Notes under the pieces: generated by a model
Databases searched by the model: none
Told to the model about the DNA's origin: nothing
The model's input: the letters and a program-made list of their open reading frames with translations, nothing else
From: Eublepharis macularius
Lineage: Eukaryota; Chordata; Lepidosauria; Squamata; Eublepharidae
DNA length: 64,000 bases
NCBI RefSeq assembly: GCF_028583425.1
Contig: NC_072791.1
Coordinates: 10,125,868 to 10,189,867, forward strand
Direction: 5' to 3'
Shown here: positions 34,756-46,112 of the stretch, in pieces
How positions within the stretch are numbered: position 1 is the first letter of the stretch
Layout: each line of letters opens with the position of its first letter
Position numbers and translations under genes: made by a program

Positions 34756-35436
34756 TAGACATGGGCACGAACGGGGGAAAAACCCCAAACACCCTGTTCG
34801 TCGTTCGGTGCCATCCATGAACAACGAACATGGACGAACATGAACTGTTCCCGGACATGTTTGTCGTTTGTTGTTCGTGGGGGCCAGAACCCCCCAACCC
34901 CTCCATTTAGCCCCCCCTCCCCTCAAACCCACTTACCTGCAAGGGCCCTTTCCTGCCACGTGCAAGGGGAAGGGCCCTTTAAACACCCCACAAATTGACC
35001 TTCCCAATGTCCAATACCCACCAAATTTGCAGGGGACATAGTCCTCACTGTCCTCTGAAGACCCTCCAAGTTTCAGAGAGATTGCACCCCGGAAAAGACA
35101 TGATCCACAGGTCTCCCCCTTGGCTGTCATTTTCTCTTCACAGTGGCAAAAACAGGACTCTCTGCTGGAAGTACTTTGAAGGGTTAAAGCCAGAAGGAAA
35201 GCCAGAAGGAGTTCAGACAGAGTTCAGTCCCTCCCTGCCTCTGGTTGCCAAGGGGATTGATTGCAGCAGGTGCCAGACTGTCTGGCTTGCCGAATGGCTA
35301 CCGAAGGCAATGAATGAAGCTTGCAATGACCACCCGTTCGTTTAGGATGGGGCCTCACAAACAGCTTGTTTGAGAACAGCAGATTAGGCTGTTTGTGGGT
35401 TTTTTCTGTTCGTAATGCTGTTCGTGCCCATGTCTA
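34756..35436. mobile_element. hAT-type element, TIR TAGACATGGGCACGAA
   Basis: Ends TAGACATGGGCACGAAC and TTCGTGCCCATGTCTA. Perfect target duplication GTCCCAAT (34748-34755, 35437-35444). The ends resemble family B with one changed base. The interior is non-coding. It splits a tRNA SINE whose head (GGTATAATGGTTAGAGCAC) lies at 34695-34755. Confidence 0.9.
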
Positions 35437-35529
35437 GTCCCAATCTTCCACAAAGCTCATTGAGGCTGCAATCCTAAAGACACATTCTTGGAATAATATT
35501 TGACTTAATTCCAACTAGATAGATCAAGA

Positions 35530-35640
35530 TGGGTAGCCGTATTAGTCTGTCTGTAGCAGTAGAAAAGAACAAGAGTCCAGCAGCACCTAGAAGACCAACC
35601 AGTCATGCCTATAAGACGGTGACTCACAAAAGCTGATGCC
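35530..35640 (+). mobile_element. Penelope-like repeat fragment
   Basis: Reads GGGTAGCCGTATTAGTCTGT, then AAGAGTCCAGCAGCACCTAG and AAAAGCTGATGCCCTATC. Confidence 0.6.
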
Positions 35641-36579
35641 CTATCACAAAGTGGTAGTAAGTTGCAAAGGCGGGTATCTTTTGCAAGCCTCTCTCCATAA
35701 AATACCCATAAGCTCTCCCTTCATGGGAGTCTAGGCAGATGTTGACACAGATGTTGACAGATTAGGACCTCCTTCCCCTAAAAGAATTAGATATGCAGCT
35801 GGGGAGGGCATTATAAGATCCAACATATTTATAATTAGAGAGCATATACCACCCCCAGCTATGCCTGAGGGCATCAATATATCTAATCCCAACAATGGCC
35901 CTATGGTGCATACAAAAAAAACTGCTCAAGCAGGCTGTGTTCAGATAGGCAGGATTTTCCTACAAACTTCCCAGGCTTGCACAAACACCCAGTTTAAAAA
36001 TGGTGGAAGGGACGGGCTTAAAATCACCCTAAAACTGAGAATACTACCATGATGTCACAAAAACTTCTGAGATCACGAATGGCATGGGGGGTTGCCTAGC
36101 AACTCCACAAGACTGATGACTTTTGGCCTACAAAGGCACTGAAAGCTGCAACAAGAAGAGGAGGAAGCACAATCAATAAAGGTGCGGGGGTGCAAGTTGC
36201 ATGAGATAAGCAAAGGGGATTAAAAGCAGCAAGGGAATAAGAAAGGGAGCCAAAAGCAACAAGGGGACCAGCAGGTTGGAAGGGATTTCCAACCAGGCGT
36301 CCCCAGCTTGTTTCTCCATAATATTATTACCATTGCTCTTATAGTCTGGTTTCTAATGGCTTGCATCCTTCACTCTGCTCAGCAAAGTTTGAAGCCTTTT
36401 CCCCCATGGAAGTGGCGTAGGGGGAGAACGAGTTTGTCCGCACAATATGGTGGTGGTCTACATTGTGCAGGTAAACACGATTTCTGGCCCACTGACTTCT
36501 GCTCGCAGCAAAGCAATTCCTAGGAGGATAGACTTTGGCGGTCTCTCTTGGTTCTTTTCAGAAGCTGATTTGATACTCT

Positions 36580-36870
36580 CTGAATGTTACAAGAATGGCA
36601 CATCTGTTTCCTAGATCGAGCATTTAAATGGAGGCCCAGGGCAGAAACGAAGATCAGAGATGGCGTCGTTTATTTTGCTGCTCTGCAAAGGGAAGCAATC
36701 GTGCCGTGCCATCGCCTAGCCGAGCACACATGTGCAGACAGGGACCCTTGTAATTTCATCCGCCAAGTGGCTTCTCAGCCAGTGCCTGCCGACATTTACT
36801 GCATTAATCATGATGAACTGGGAACAGAACGAAGTGGCACAGATGTGCTTGCTCCTGGCCTTGTTGTGTA
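36580..36870. other. Single-copy-looking block, possible conserved element
   Basis: Complex, repeat-free sequence such as TGCATTAATCATGATGAACT and CTCGGCTAGGCGATGGCACG (reverse). It includes an open frame of 95 codons without coding-family similarity. Status as conserved is untested. Confidence 0.3.
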
Positions 36871-37194
36871 GTTACAGGAGTAAACCCCAGAACCTGTTTT
36901 GCTCAAAATAACAAAGGAAAGAGATTACACTTCTGGATATGTTCAGAATACAACAACCTCATCACAGCCAACATCAGAAAATGGCTTGGGGGCCGGAGGA
37001 GGTATTTTGTTCAGAGGTTTGAGGCTTGGCCTTCTTAGTTCAAAATCCAGCATTGTTATCAGGCCGTGTAACCCACTGCAGCTTAGCACCAAAGTGCGTT
37101 CCCTCTGTAAGCCAAGGACTACTAGAAGTTGCATTTCCCTCCTCCTAACCCCCCATGCATAGCTCTCTTCCATTCTGATTTCAGGGTTTTTTAA

Positions 37195-37481
37195 GGCCCT
37201 TTCCACACGTCCTTAAAGGGACAGCCCACTCACCAAACACTGCCAGCTTTTCCTCTTGACTCCAGACACATCCGTTTTCAAAATGGTAGCAGGCTGTTTG
37301 GCTTCTGCTTTTTTGGCAGCTTTTCTGGGACCGTGGGAAAGTGCGTTCCCAGAAAAGGCGCCGAAAAACAGAAACCGAACAGCCTGCTACTGTTTTGAAA
37401 CTGGAAACGTGTGGAGTGAAGGGGGAAAGCTGGCAGCGTTCAGTGAGTGGGCCATCCCTTTAAGGATGTGTGGAAAGGGCC
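37195..37481. mobile_element. Family F hairpin MITE, large copy
   Basis: Ends GGCCCTTTCCACACGTCCTT and AAGGATGTGTGGAAAGGGCC, flanked by TAA on both sides. Arms of about 140 bp include CCGTTTTCAAAATGGTAGCA and its imperfect mirror. Confidence 0.82.
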
Positions 37482-37559
37482 TAAGTGGGTCCTATACTTT
37501 TCCTGTTCAGGTCAGGGGTGGGAAAGGCAGGATATGAAATATGGATGAGCGGGTGCTGG

Positions 37560-37775
37560 TGAGGGACAGGAAACACCTTATACTGGTTCAGACCCTTGGT
37601 TCATCAGGGTCACCTTTGTCCACTCAGATTGGTAGGAGCTCTGCAAGATCCTTAAGTAGAGATTTTTCACATCACCCACTACCTGATCCTATTCACTGGA
37701 GATGCTGGTGATGGAACCTGGAGCCTTCTACATGCTAAGCAGATGCTTTACCACTGAGCCACCGCCCTTCCCACA
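37560..37775 (-). mobile_element. tRNA-Ala-derived SINE
   Basis: Contains CTTGGTTCATCAGGGTCACC, TTCACTGGAGATGCTGGTGA and CATGCTAAGCAGATGC. It ends at CACTGAGCCACCGCCC. Confidence 0.8.
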
Positions 37776-37919
37776 GTCAACCAAGAAGAGAGAGTATTGT
37801 GGTAATGAGTAGCCAGCAACACATTTACCCCTCAAAATCTTACTAAGTATTCTTTAAGATATTCACAATAAATAATGTAAAAAAAAGTTAAATCTTTATT
37901 GTAAGATAGTTATATAAAG

Positions 37920-38125
37920 CAGGGCTTTTTTTCAGCTGGAACGTGGTGGAACAGAGTTCCGGAACCTCTTGAAAATGGTCACATGGCTGGTGGCCCCGCC
38001 CCCTGATCTCCAGACAGAGGGAGGTTGTCTGGAGATCAGGGGGCGGGGCCACCAGCCATGTGACCATTTTCTCCGAGGGCAACCCACTGAGTTCCACCAC
38101 CTCTTTTCCCAGAAAAAAAGCCCTG
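37920..38125 (+). mobile_element. hAT-type hairpin MITE (family A), shortest copy
   Basis: Ends CAGGGCTTTTTTTCAGCTGG and CAGAAAAAAAGCCCTG. Perfect target duplication ATATAAAG (37912-37919, 38126-38133). The arms meet almost directly at GGTTGTCTGGAGATC. Confidence 0.93.
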
Positions 38126-38133
38126 ATATAAAG

Positions 38134-40200
38134 ATAATGTGTAGATTCGGTAAATAACTGGTAAAACAGATTGTATAATACGGAAATACTGATAAAGTCA
38201 ACACTGTTATTGAAAAGTAAAGTATAAGGTAATGAGATACAGAAGGGAAATAAGATTTTTTTTCTTTCTTCTTGTTCAAGATAAGGAACAGAAATGGGTT
38301 AGAATCTTCTATAGTACTTTATATTTATATTAAAGGCCATGTTAATCAGTTATATCAAGAAATAAGCAGTGATATTGCAAATAATTGATATTGTTAAAAA
38401 TGGAAAGGAGAACATGGAGTAATAACGAAATAATGAGGTGTTTATTTTTTACTATTAAATAACAAGCAGGAATAGGTTTGAAGTCTATTTGTGTAGTACA
38501 GTTGGGAAAATATATTGTGGTTAGGCTCAATAATTATATTAATTTCTATTTTAACATTGATAAAGGTTATGTCTTTTGAACTCTGTATTTTAGCAACCCT
38601 TGTAGCACACAGTATTATATTTGTCCTGATTTCCCGCCTTCTTCCCCCATTTTCTGTACCCCCTTTTGCTTTAATAAAATAAAAATTAATTTAAAAAAAT
38701 TAAAATAGTTAAATCCGTGTTTGATATTTACTTGTAACAGTAAAGTGTATACTTCTTTATTGGCATATATATTCAAATTCAACTATAAGATTTATATTCC
38801 ATACCAACAAGGAGAAAGCCTCTTACAGTGCCATGTGCATTAGTCAACCGTTCATACAGGGGTAACATATACTCAAATAGTAAAGTGCTAGTACTCCAAT
38901 ATTTGCTCCAATAAAAGGGCCTCAATTCATCTACAACATGTTGCATCAGCATCCATAAAGTGCAAATGCATAGAAAACCTCTTTATAATACATTATGAAC
39001 CATTAATCACAGCAGTCTATGGGATTCCCTAACTTTTACTCTTGGACACCACAAGGAAGAGTGCACATGGACTTCGTTGCTCCACATAGAGAATGAATTG
39101 TATGATACTCTGACTGTTTGAAATGTCTAAGATTTCGAGGGGTAAACTTGTTGCTGGCCTCCCACAATCAAGTCATTTATGCTTACAGTTTTCTCTGGGC
39201 CACAACATTAGCAAAGCTAAATTGCAAGGCAACGCCTGGATTTACCAACCATGCAATATGTACAAGAATCTTCCTGGCTTGGGGTGTGTGTGCACCTTTG
39301 GCCCCATCTCTGCCTGAACAGTGCGGCAGGTGACAGCTACAGTTTAAGATGGCCTCACCATTAGGAACACACACACCCTTGCATTTTACATTGGGAATCA
39401 TACCTTCTTCAAAGGAATTAATTTTGGGCCTGGTTCGCCAGCAAGAACAAGCCATATATATTTGGAACACAGTAAGCTCTGCCTGTGGTAGGTAGGGAAT
39501 GTGCACTTAACTGTTATTTGGATTACTTGTTCTTTAATATTTTGATTTATTACAGCTGTTCAGATTCTGGAAAGCTGATTGTAGCTTTTTTGCTATTCCA
39601 TTGGCAGGGAATTCTCAGGGATTAGACCTTTCACCCACTGGGTGCTCCTTGCCAGATTTCAGAGAGAGAGAGAAGGAATTCCAATTAAATTCTCATTTGC
39701 GCAGGAAACAAGTTGGCATGAATTAGCATCCGAGTTTTTCTTCCTCTTCCTCAAGAATTCTCAAGAAGGATGTGAGGTTTATTTTTAAGCACCAAGCACG
39801 TGCAAGCAAGGAGAGAACTAACTTGTCTTTCCACCTCCAGCAGGAAACGGTTACTACTTCTACTGGAATAATTGAGACAACATATCCCTCGTTCAAACTG
39901 TACACAAGATTTTCTCCATTTACACTTTTCATATTTTTGAAATGTGGATGTTACACTTAAGGCAAAGCAAGCAGCAGCAATTCTTCCATACTCCAAGTCA
40001 TTCATTACATTTCTTTGAAGGGAGAGATTGGATTTGTTTGGGAATTTTGCATTTTTAATTAACTTGCGACTACTGCTTTCTACACACTGCTCATCAACAA
40101 AAGCCTCTGAGGAAGATGCTTCTCTAAACACACCAGCTAATTTGCACACACCAATAAATAACTACAGACCATTCGTTTGATGATCAGCCTTCTCTTGCCT
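38134..40200. other. A/T-rich interval, possible old LINE 3' end, no gene
   Basis: The part up to about 38705 ends in an A-rich tail after TTTTGCTTTAATAAAATAAA, compatible with an L1 3' end. From 38706 to 40200 there is A/T-rich sequence with no repeat or coding assignment. Confidence 0.35.
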
Positions 40201-40203
40201 TGT

Positions 40204-40411
40204 TTGGAATGCAGTTCTGGCAGTTCCCCAAAGAGGTCACGTCAGGTGGCCCCGCCCACCTGACTCTCGGCCATTTTGGACCCGTTTCGGCTTGGATTGG
40301 GCCTCTGATGGGTGGTGGATCACTCTCCCACTCAGCAGTGGCCCGATCCTGACCATTTCGCCCCTGAATGGCCAGGATTGGGGTCCCAAACAGCCAGGAT
40401 AGCATATCCTG
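40204..40411 (+). mobile_element. hAT-type MITE (family D), left half
   Basis: Matches 27970-28200 (GGCAGTTCCCCAAAGAGGTC, GATCACTCTCCCACTCAGCA). Its extreme left end is missing. The right half continues at 42822-42960 after a 2.4-kb nested insertion. Confidence 0.85.
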
Positions 40412-42821
40412 AAAAAAACTGAAGTGGAAACCCACCCGGGAAAGCAAACAAGAATTACATTCGATACAAAGTGTAATATATTCATACAATTCATGCAACA
40501 GTACATACAGTCAATAAAGTGCAACATGCTATTTTTACGATATTTGTGCAACTCTGCAATGTTTAAATGCTTGTGCAACTCTACAATGCTTAAATGTACT
40601 TATGACCATGTATAAGAGTTCAGGTATAATCAAGAATTTGTAGTCACCGTTTTGAAAAGTTAATCTCGAAGCACGAGCCCAACTCAGAAAGACTCCGGGA
40701 CAAGCTGAAGGAGAATTTCTCATATGTTTCTAAGGTAAGTATCTTCTTTCCTTGTATTCCTCAGCTGAAACAACAACAAGGTGGGAATGGAACTGCTCCG
40801 CCCAAACTGGGACCAGTTATCACTCACACAGATTTTCGTTTTGCGGACTTCCTCAGGGGCACGCAGTTTTTCCACCGTTTGTATTGTTCTACATTCGTAA
40901 CCCAGAGAGCGACGCTGACCAAAACCACGCTAGGCGGGACCCTGAGGAATACAAGGAAAGAAGATACTTACCTTAGAGACATATGAGAAATTCTCCTTCA
41001 GCTTGTCCCAGAGTCTTTCCGAGTTGGGCTCGTGCTTCGAGATTAACTTTTCAAAACGGTGACTTCAAGTTCTTGATTATACCTGAACTCTTATACATGG
41101 TCATAAGTAATTTAAGCATTGTAGACTTGCACAAATAGCACGTTGCACTTTGAGTGTGTATGTACTGTTGCATGAATTGTATGAATAGTAAATTTTTTTT
41201 TATTTTTCATAACTACAAAACACTACACAGCACTACACAAGACTATCACAAGGAAAGGGGAGAGGGAAGGGACAAAGGGGGGTGGAAAAAGAAAAGGGGG
41301 GGAATGAACTACAAACACTAAACACTACACTTCAATGTTTCCCTTCATACTGTCATAATACAAAAATAGCTCCATAGGATAATGATGGAGTGGTTAATCA
41401 TACAGAGAATAAACATTTCAAATTCTGATTAAACTTTCCTCCCCCTTCTAGGTCCCGGACGCAGTTCTCTCTGTGCAACCGCTGTTGCTGTGCTCTCCTC
41501 CTCCTCCCCCCCCTCCGGCTCCTCCTTTTCTTCGTTCTCGGTGCAGCAGAGTTCTGGGTTTTTATTCTCAAAATCCTTTAGTTGATCTTCTGATAATATC
41601 TTATAGGCCTGATCTTTATATCTGAACCATATTCCTTCCGGGAATAACCATTTGTACTTTATTCCATGGTCCCTCAGAAGAGCTGCAAACTTTTTATATT
41701 TAAAACGCCGTTTCCGGACTAGAAATGGAACGTCCTTCAAAATCTTGACTTTCAAACCCATAAAGTCCAAATCCGCATTGTATGAGTTATATAGGATGGT
41801 GTCCCGAATCTTTTTAAATGAAAAGTCAATAATGATCTCACGAGGCAACTGTCGCTTTGTTGCATATTTTGAAGAAGCCCGACGGACCTCCAAAATGGCA
41901 CTTTTAACCTCTTCTTTAGTCGTCCTCGCGGGTATCGCCAATAGTTCCGAGACCACCTCCCACAGATCCTCTTTTTCCTCCTCTTTCACGTTTTGGAGAC
42001 GCAAAATTGTCTGCGTTCGTTCCATCTGTAGCCCGATCAGCTGGTTCTCAACCAGCTTCAGCTCCTTTTTTGTAGCCTTCACAAGTGACGCACTTTCCAG
42101 AGCAGACTTCTCTGCCCCCCCCCGCTGCTGCCTTAATGGTTTTCACTTCGCTTTCAATTAAGCCCACCCTTTGATCAGTTTCGTTCAGCTTGTCAACAAA
42201 GGGTTTTATGGCTTCCACCACCGCCCTGCGCACCAACTCTTCGAGCGACTCCCCCTTCAAGGTAGCCGAGATTGACTTACCGAGAGCGGGACTTTGCTTC
42301 TTTGCTGCCATTTTGGGGGGGGGCGCCAACAAAATTCTGGAACTCAGCGAAGGGGAAGAACGAGTCTTCTTCAGATCAACCTCTCCTTCACAAACGCTTG
42401 TAGAACAGAAGGGATTCGCTTGTTTACGGGCTTCCGCCTGTTTCTTTTATTTGCCGTTTCTCGTTGCCCGGTGGCACTCGAGGCGCCGCGCACGTCTGCC
42501 GGCCTCCATAGGGACAAATGGGCAATTCCCCCCCGCATTGATTTCGGGGAGTTCTTCCCGCCGCGTCCCGGACCCTGGCTCCCTCCCTGGGAGTCCTGGG
42601 GGCTAATCCTTGCGGATCAGCCGCCCGGTCAGGGTGCCCGGTCGTTTCCTCCCGGACCAGCCGAGAGGAGCGTCCGGCATGGCTGAGAAAACGAAACCGA
42701 AAATTGCATGAATTGTATGAATATATTACTTTGTATTGAATGTAATTCTTGTTTGCTTTCCTGGGTGGGTTTCCACTTTACTTTTTTCAGGTTAAACCCG
42801 GGATAGCCTCTTTGGATACCA
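40412..42821. mobile_element. Inverted-repeat retroelement-like insertion (family E), carrying an L1
   Basis: Flanked by a 16-bp duplication AGGATAGCATATCCTG (40396-40411, 42822-42837). Two inverted arms are at 40412-40770 and 40940-41187, the latter continuing at 42704-42821 beyond the nested L1. They share GACAAGCTGAAGGAGAATTT and TATGACCATGTATAAGAG. The spacer holds CCTGAGGAAGTCCGCAAAAC, like the hinge of Penelope-type pseudo-LTRs. A Penelope relationship is a guess. Confidence 0.6.
41188..42703 (-). mobile_element. L1-type element with ORF1 only
   Basis: Flanked by a 20-bp duplication (41168-41187 and 42704-42723) with TTGCATGAATTG in it. On the minus strand there is a GC-rich 5' UTR (42703-42312), ORF1 from ATG at 42311, and an A-rich 3' end near 41195. 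ORF1 frames show a coiled-coil N-terminal part (AIKPFVDKLNETDQRVGLIE) and, from 42082 to 41429, an RRM/C-terminal L1 ORF1p-like part (LRLQNVKEEEKEDLWEVVSE, VRKRRFKYKKFAALLRDHGI). A G-run near 42114-42122 coincides with the frame change. No ORF2 follows, as in half-L1 elements. Confidence 0.75.
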
Positions 42822-42960
42822 AGGATAGCATATCCTGGCTGTGGCATATACAAATCAGTTATGCTAATGACACACTTCTGGTGATGGCAAGGGGCATGGC
42901 ATATGCTAATAAGTTATACAAATGAATTCCTCCAGCTCTTTTTCTACGAAATGTCCCCTG
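42822..42960 (+). mobile_element. hAT-type MITE (family D), right half
   Basis: Resumes at AGGATAGCATATCCTG (duplicated target) and runs through TATGCTAATGA repeats to ACGAAATGTCCCCTG. Confidence 0.85.
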
Positions 42961-44047
42961 GAGGTAACCATATAGGGAATCTCTGGGAAACGGGGAAACA
43001 AAATGGCAAAGTCCTGATAAACTGAGCCATTTATTTAAGGGCTTTTGACCCACCTACCTGTAATCAAACCCTTGTTGAAATTTCATCCCTTGCTCCACAG
43101 GAAAGGCAGCGCAGCACACATTCTTAATGTTGCTTGGAGAAAGGGCAGAGCCAATTTCCAGCGCTCTGTCCAGGTTTTTACTATGAACCCATTAGATGTG
43201 GAAAAGTTATGCTAGAATTTTTAGTTTTCAGGGGAACCATTCATGAACTTGTGAGAACTTATTAAAGAATAAAGGTAGTTCAGCGTTTGCAGCAGCCATC
43301 CTATCAGGAAATCCATGTTTTGCTGGGATGAGGCACATCACCAGGTGTCTATTTTCAGCATCAGCTGCCCTGGACTCCTGGCTTTTATTTAGAACAAATT
43401 CAACCTTTAGGCCTTTCTGGGCCATACAAAGAAGGGCAAATTTCTCACCCAGTATTCCGCTCAACTGGGTCAAGCAAGTTTGTTTCTTACTTTCTAGTAT
43501 TCTAACCAATGAGAAAGCGATAATTCTTCACACACACACGCACCCACTGATCAATTAAGACTTTCCTCGTTGTCCACATTAGCAAATGATTTTCCTGATC
43601 TATTTGGACAGAACAAAGTGGAATATGATGCCATTTGTAACCTAATAGGAGCTTTTTTTCATCCCAAGTCCAACAAGTTTTATTCGTGATTCACGAGAGG
43701 GATTCGGTCTCTTCAAATTTCGTGTTACTTTCCTTGTTATTCCATGGGCCACCCCCCCCAAATTCCAATCGTTTTCCAGACTTCACCATATTCTTACATT
43801 TTCTCTTGATGAGGGCTTCTTGGCATGCACTGAATTCACTCCTCCTCTCCTCACAAAGGGGAGAAATAGATACTTTCTCACTTGACTTAAAGACAAAGTG
43901 ACTCTGTCCCAGCATGCTGTGGAACTTGGGCATCTTCCATCTCCGTTGGCATGCCTAGGACAGCAATGAGCCCAAATCCAGCTGGCCATTGTTGGAAACA
44001 GAATTCTGGAATATATGGATGCTGGGTCATATCCAGAAGTCTCTTCT
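42961..44047. other. No gene recognised
   Basis: Unique-looking sequence. Open frames at 43228-43509 and 43691-43989 lack family similarity and splice context. Confidence 0.45.
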
Positions 44048-44200
44048 GAGCCAGTGTGGTGTAGTGGTTACAGTGCTGGACTACCATCTAGGAGACCCAG
44101 GTTCAAATCCCTGCTGTGCCATGGAAGCTTGGTTGGGTGTCTTTGGGCCAATCATACCAACTCAGCCTCACCTACCTCACAGGGTTGCTGTTGTGATTAC
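44048..44200 (+). mobile_element. tRNA-derived SINE (ACA/Sauria-like head)
   Basis: Head GAGCCAGTGTGGTGTAGTGG, B box GGTTCAAATCC, body CTCAGCCTCACCTACCTCAC then AGGGTTGCTG. Confidence 0.78.
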
Positions 44201-44599
44201 AAGGAAGCAAAGAGCAGGGGGGAGGGGGGCTCCCAGCTCTGGCTTAGTTTGCAGACAGTGGAGAGGGAGAGACAGTTGCTGTTGACATTTTGAGAGAGAG
44301 ACAAGGTGAGTGCATTGGAGCTTGCATTTTCTTTCTGTGTGGTGGGATAGGGATCTACCTCTTCAAGTTCCAGGGCTGCTGCCAGGCTCTGGACCAAGCT
44401 ATTATTTATTACTGGTATCTTTCCTGCTGCCTGCTCAGGTCAGGTTTCTGAGAGTGGTGCGGTAAGGATCTGCCCCTTCAGGTTCCAGAGCTGCTGCCAG
44501 GCTCTGGGGCCAAGCTATTATTTATTATTGGTACATTTCCTGCTGCCTGCTCAGGTAGGGTTTCTGGGAGTGGTGCGGTAGGGATCTTGACGGCTGGAG

Positions 44600-44724
44600 G
44601 GGAGCCTGCTGGCCCCCATGAACAACGAATATGTTCATGAAGAGGTCATGTTCATTGTTCGTGGATGGCAACGAACAACGAACACCATGTCTGTTTGTTT
44701 TTTCTGTTCGTGCCCGTGTCTAGT
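44600..44724. mobile_element. hAT-type element right end (as 34756-35436)
   Basis: Contains GAACAACGAATATGTTCATG and ends TTCTGTTCGTGCCCGTGTCTA, matching the right end of 34756-35436. The left boundary was not found. Confidence 0.6.
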
Positions 44725-45097
44725 CATGAGCAGAGCATGAGCTGCAGTACTGCAGCTTACCACTCTGCACCACGGGGCTCCTCTCATCTAGTTAACCAAA
44801 TACTATTGAGGTTACAGGCTTTCTCTGCGGTAAATCCAGACCACGGAAAGGCCACTCAAATGGGCATGGAAGCTACCTTTTCTTTCTGCCTTTAGGAAGG
44901 AGACTGTTTTGTTTCAAAGGACTTTTGGAGGAAGTTGAACTACCTTAGCAGACTTAGTGTGTGTGTGCGTGCATGCCCATTAAATCTGTTAATGGGCATG
45001 TGTTGGTTTCTTGCAACCTGGCTGATGCATTGTTAGCCACCTTGAGTCCAAGGAAATAAGGTGAGATATAAACATTCCTCCTCTATATACTTGACCT

Positions 45098-45295
45098 GGA
45101 TGGCCCCAGGCTAGCACAATCTAGTCAGATCTTGGATTAGCCTTGGTTAGTACTTGAATGGCAGACCACCAAGGAAGGACAGAGTTGCTATGCAGAGGAA
45201 GGCAATGGCAAACTACCTCTGAACATCTCTTGCTTTGAGAGCATCGTAAGTCGGCTGTGATTTGACAGCACAGCACTTTACACACACGCTCATGC
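45098..45295 (+). mobile_element. 5S-type SINE just past the KTN1 poly(A) site
   Basis: Contains CCAGGCTAGCACAATCTAGT, TAGTACTTGAATGGCAGACC, AGGCAATGGCAAACTACCTC and a tail GTCGGCTGTGATTTGACAGC. A CA-rich tail ends near 45300 and supplies the GT-rich stretch on the KTN1 strand. Confidence 0.8.
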
Positions 45296-45319
45296 ACACC
45301 ACGAACCCCAATCAAGGAC

Positions 45320-45838
45320 AGGCTGAGTAATAAGCATCCCTTTATTTGCTGACACCATTACAAAAATGGATTACATTAGCAACCAAAAAAAATAGGAGTG
45401 TTTACTTGAAGGTGGAAGTCAGAGGCAGCTACTCCCAAAATGTATCTAAGTAAAACAGTGCAGACCGTCGGTATTAAAAGGTTATTTGTTCACGGCTGTC
45501 GTTACTACGTCAGGTGTGTGTCTGAACAAGTTTTACTGAGCATAGTAAAAGATAAAAGGTTACACGTTTACTGTCGCTCCAGGAATGTAAAGCTCTAATT
45601 ATCCAAACCGTTTATTTTTTTTTTAAATTATAAAACTAAACTCTGGAGGTGTCTACAGAGTCGTCTTCTTCATCTTGTTTAAATCAGTAGTCTAACAAGG
45701 AGTAGAAAAGACAACACTCTGGTTCAGTGTTTGACGAAGTAGAAAGGGTGAACACATAAATAAGGCTTTAATTTGGCAAAATATAAAATACAGTGCCTTC
45801 TGCTACCCTCAAATGAACGATCTCCCCGTGATTTCATT
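45320..45838 (-). CDS. KTN1: KTN1 terminal exon: last codon, stop and 3' UTR
   Basis: A pyrimidine-rich acceptor, CTTTGTTTTTGCAG, precedes AATGAAATC. Joined to the G from the previous exon this reads GAA TGA: final glutamate, then stop at 45836-45834. The protein therefore ends HYQLLE, like the HYQVLE of mammals. The rest, about 500 bases, is 3' UTR with no recognised repeat. The 3' end is placed 10-25 bases past AATAAA at 45346-45341; the exact cleavage base is inferred. Confidence 0.9.
45341..45346 (-). promoter_or_regulatory. KTN1 poly(A) signal AATAAA
   Basis: A canonical hexamer on the minus strand about 490 bases after the stop. A GT-rich stretch (GTGTGCATGAGCGTGTGTGT) follows at about 45300-45275, as expected for a downstream element. 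A second AATAAA at 45616-45611 lies in an A/T run and could give a shorter UTR. Confidence 0.75.
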
Positions 45839-45989
45839 CTGCAAAAACAAAGAGAAAAGGCACAGAGTAAGCGGTTTTCACCACAATGGCTCCCCTAAAA
45901 CTGAAATCAAATTCAGAACCCTTTGAATTGATTAATAATGATGATGGCAACACTTCTCTACATGAGGATAGTTTAAAAAGAGAGAGCCT

Positions 45990-46112
45990 GTGAAGATTGC
46001 TCCTCAGAGGTTTTGTTAATTTCATCTTTGCCTCCTCCAAGGGGAGGTGAAATGGACAGAGCCTTCAGGGAGGTGAAGATGAAATTAACAAACCTTCTGA
46101 GGAGTGATCCCC
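45990..46112. repeat. Imperfect hairpin in the last KTN1 intron
   Basis: GCTCCTCAGAGGTTTTGTTA then ATTTCATCTT (45999-46028) mirrors AAGATGAAAT then TAACAAACCTTCTGAGGAG (46075-46105). Probably a MITE remnant; its outer ends are not clear. Confidence 0.55.

Noticed and set aside
41652-42161. 169-codon plus-strand frame
   Set aside because: Antisense shadow of the L1 ORF1.
42294-42686. CpG-rich block as a host promoter or CpG island
   Set aside because: It is the 5' UTR of the nested L1 element, bounded by its target duplication.
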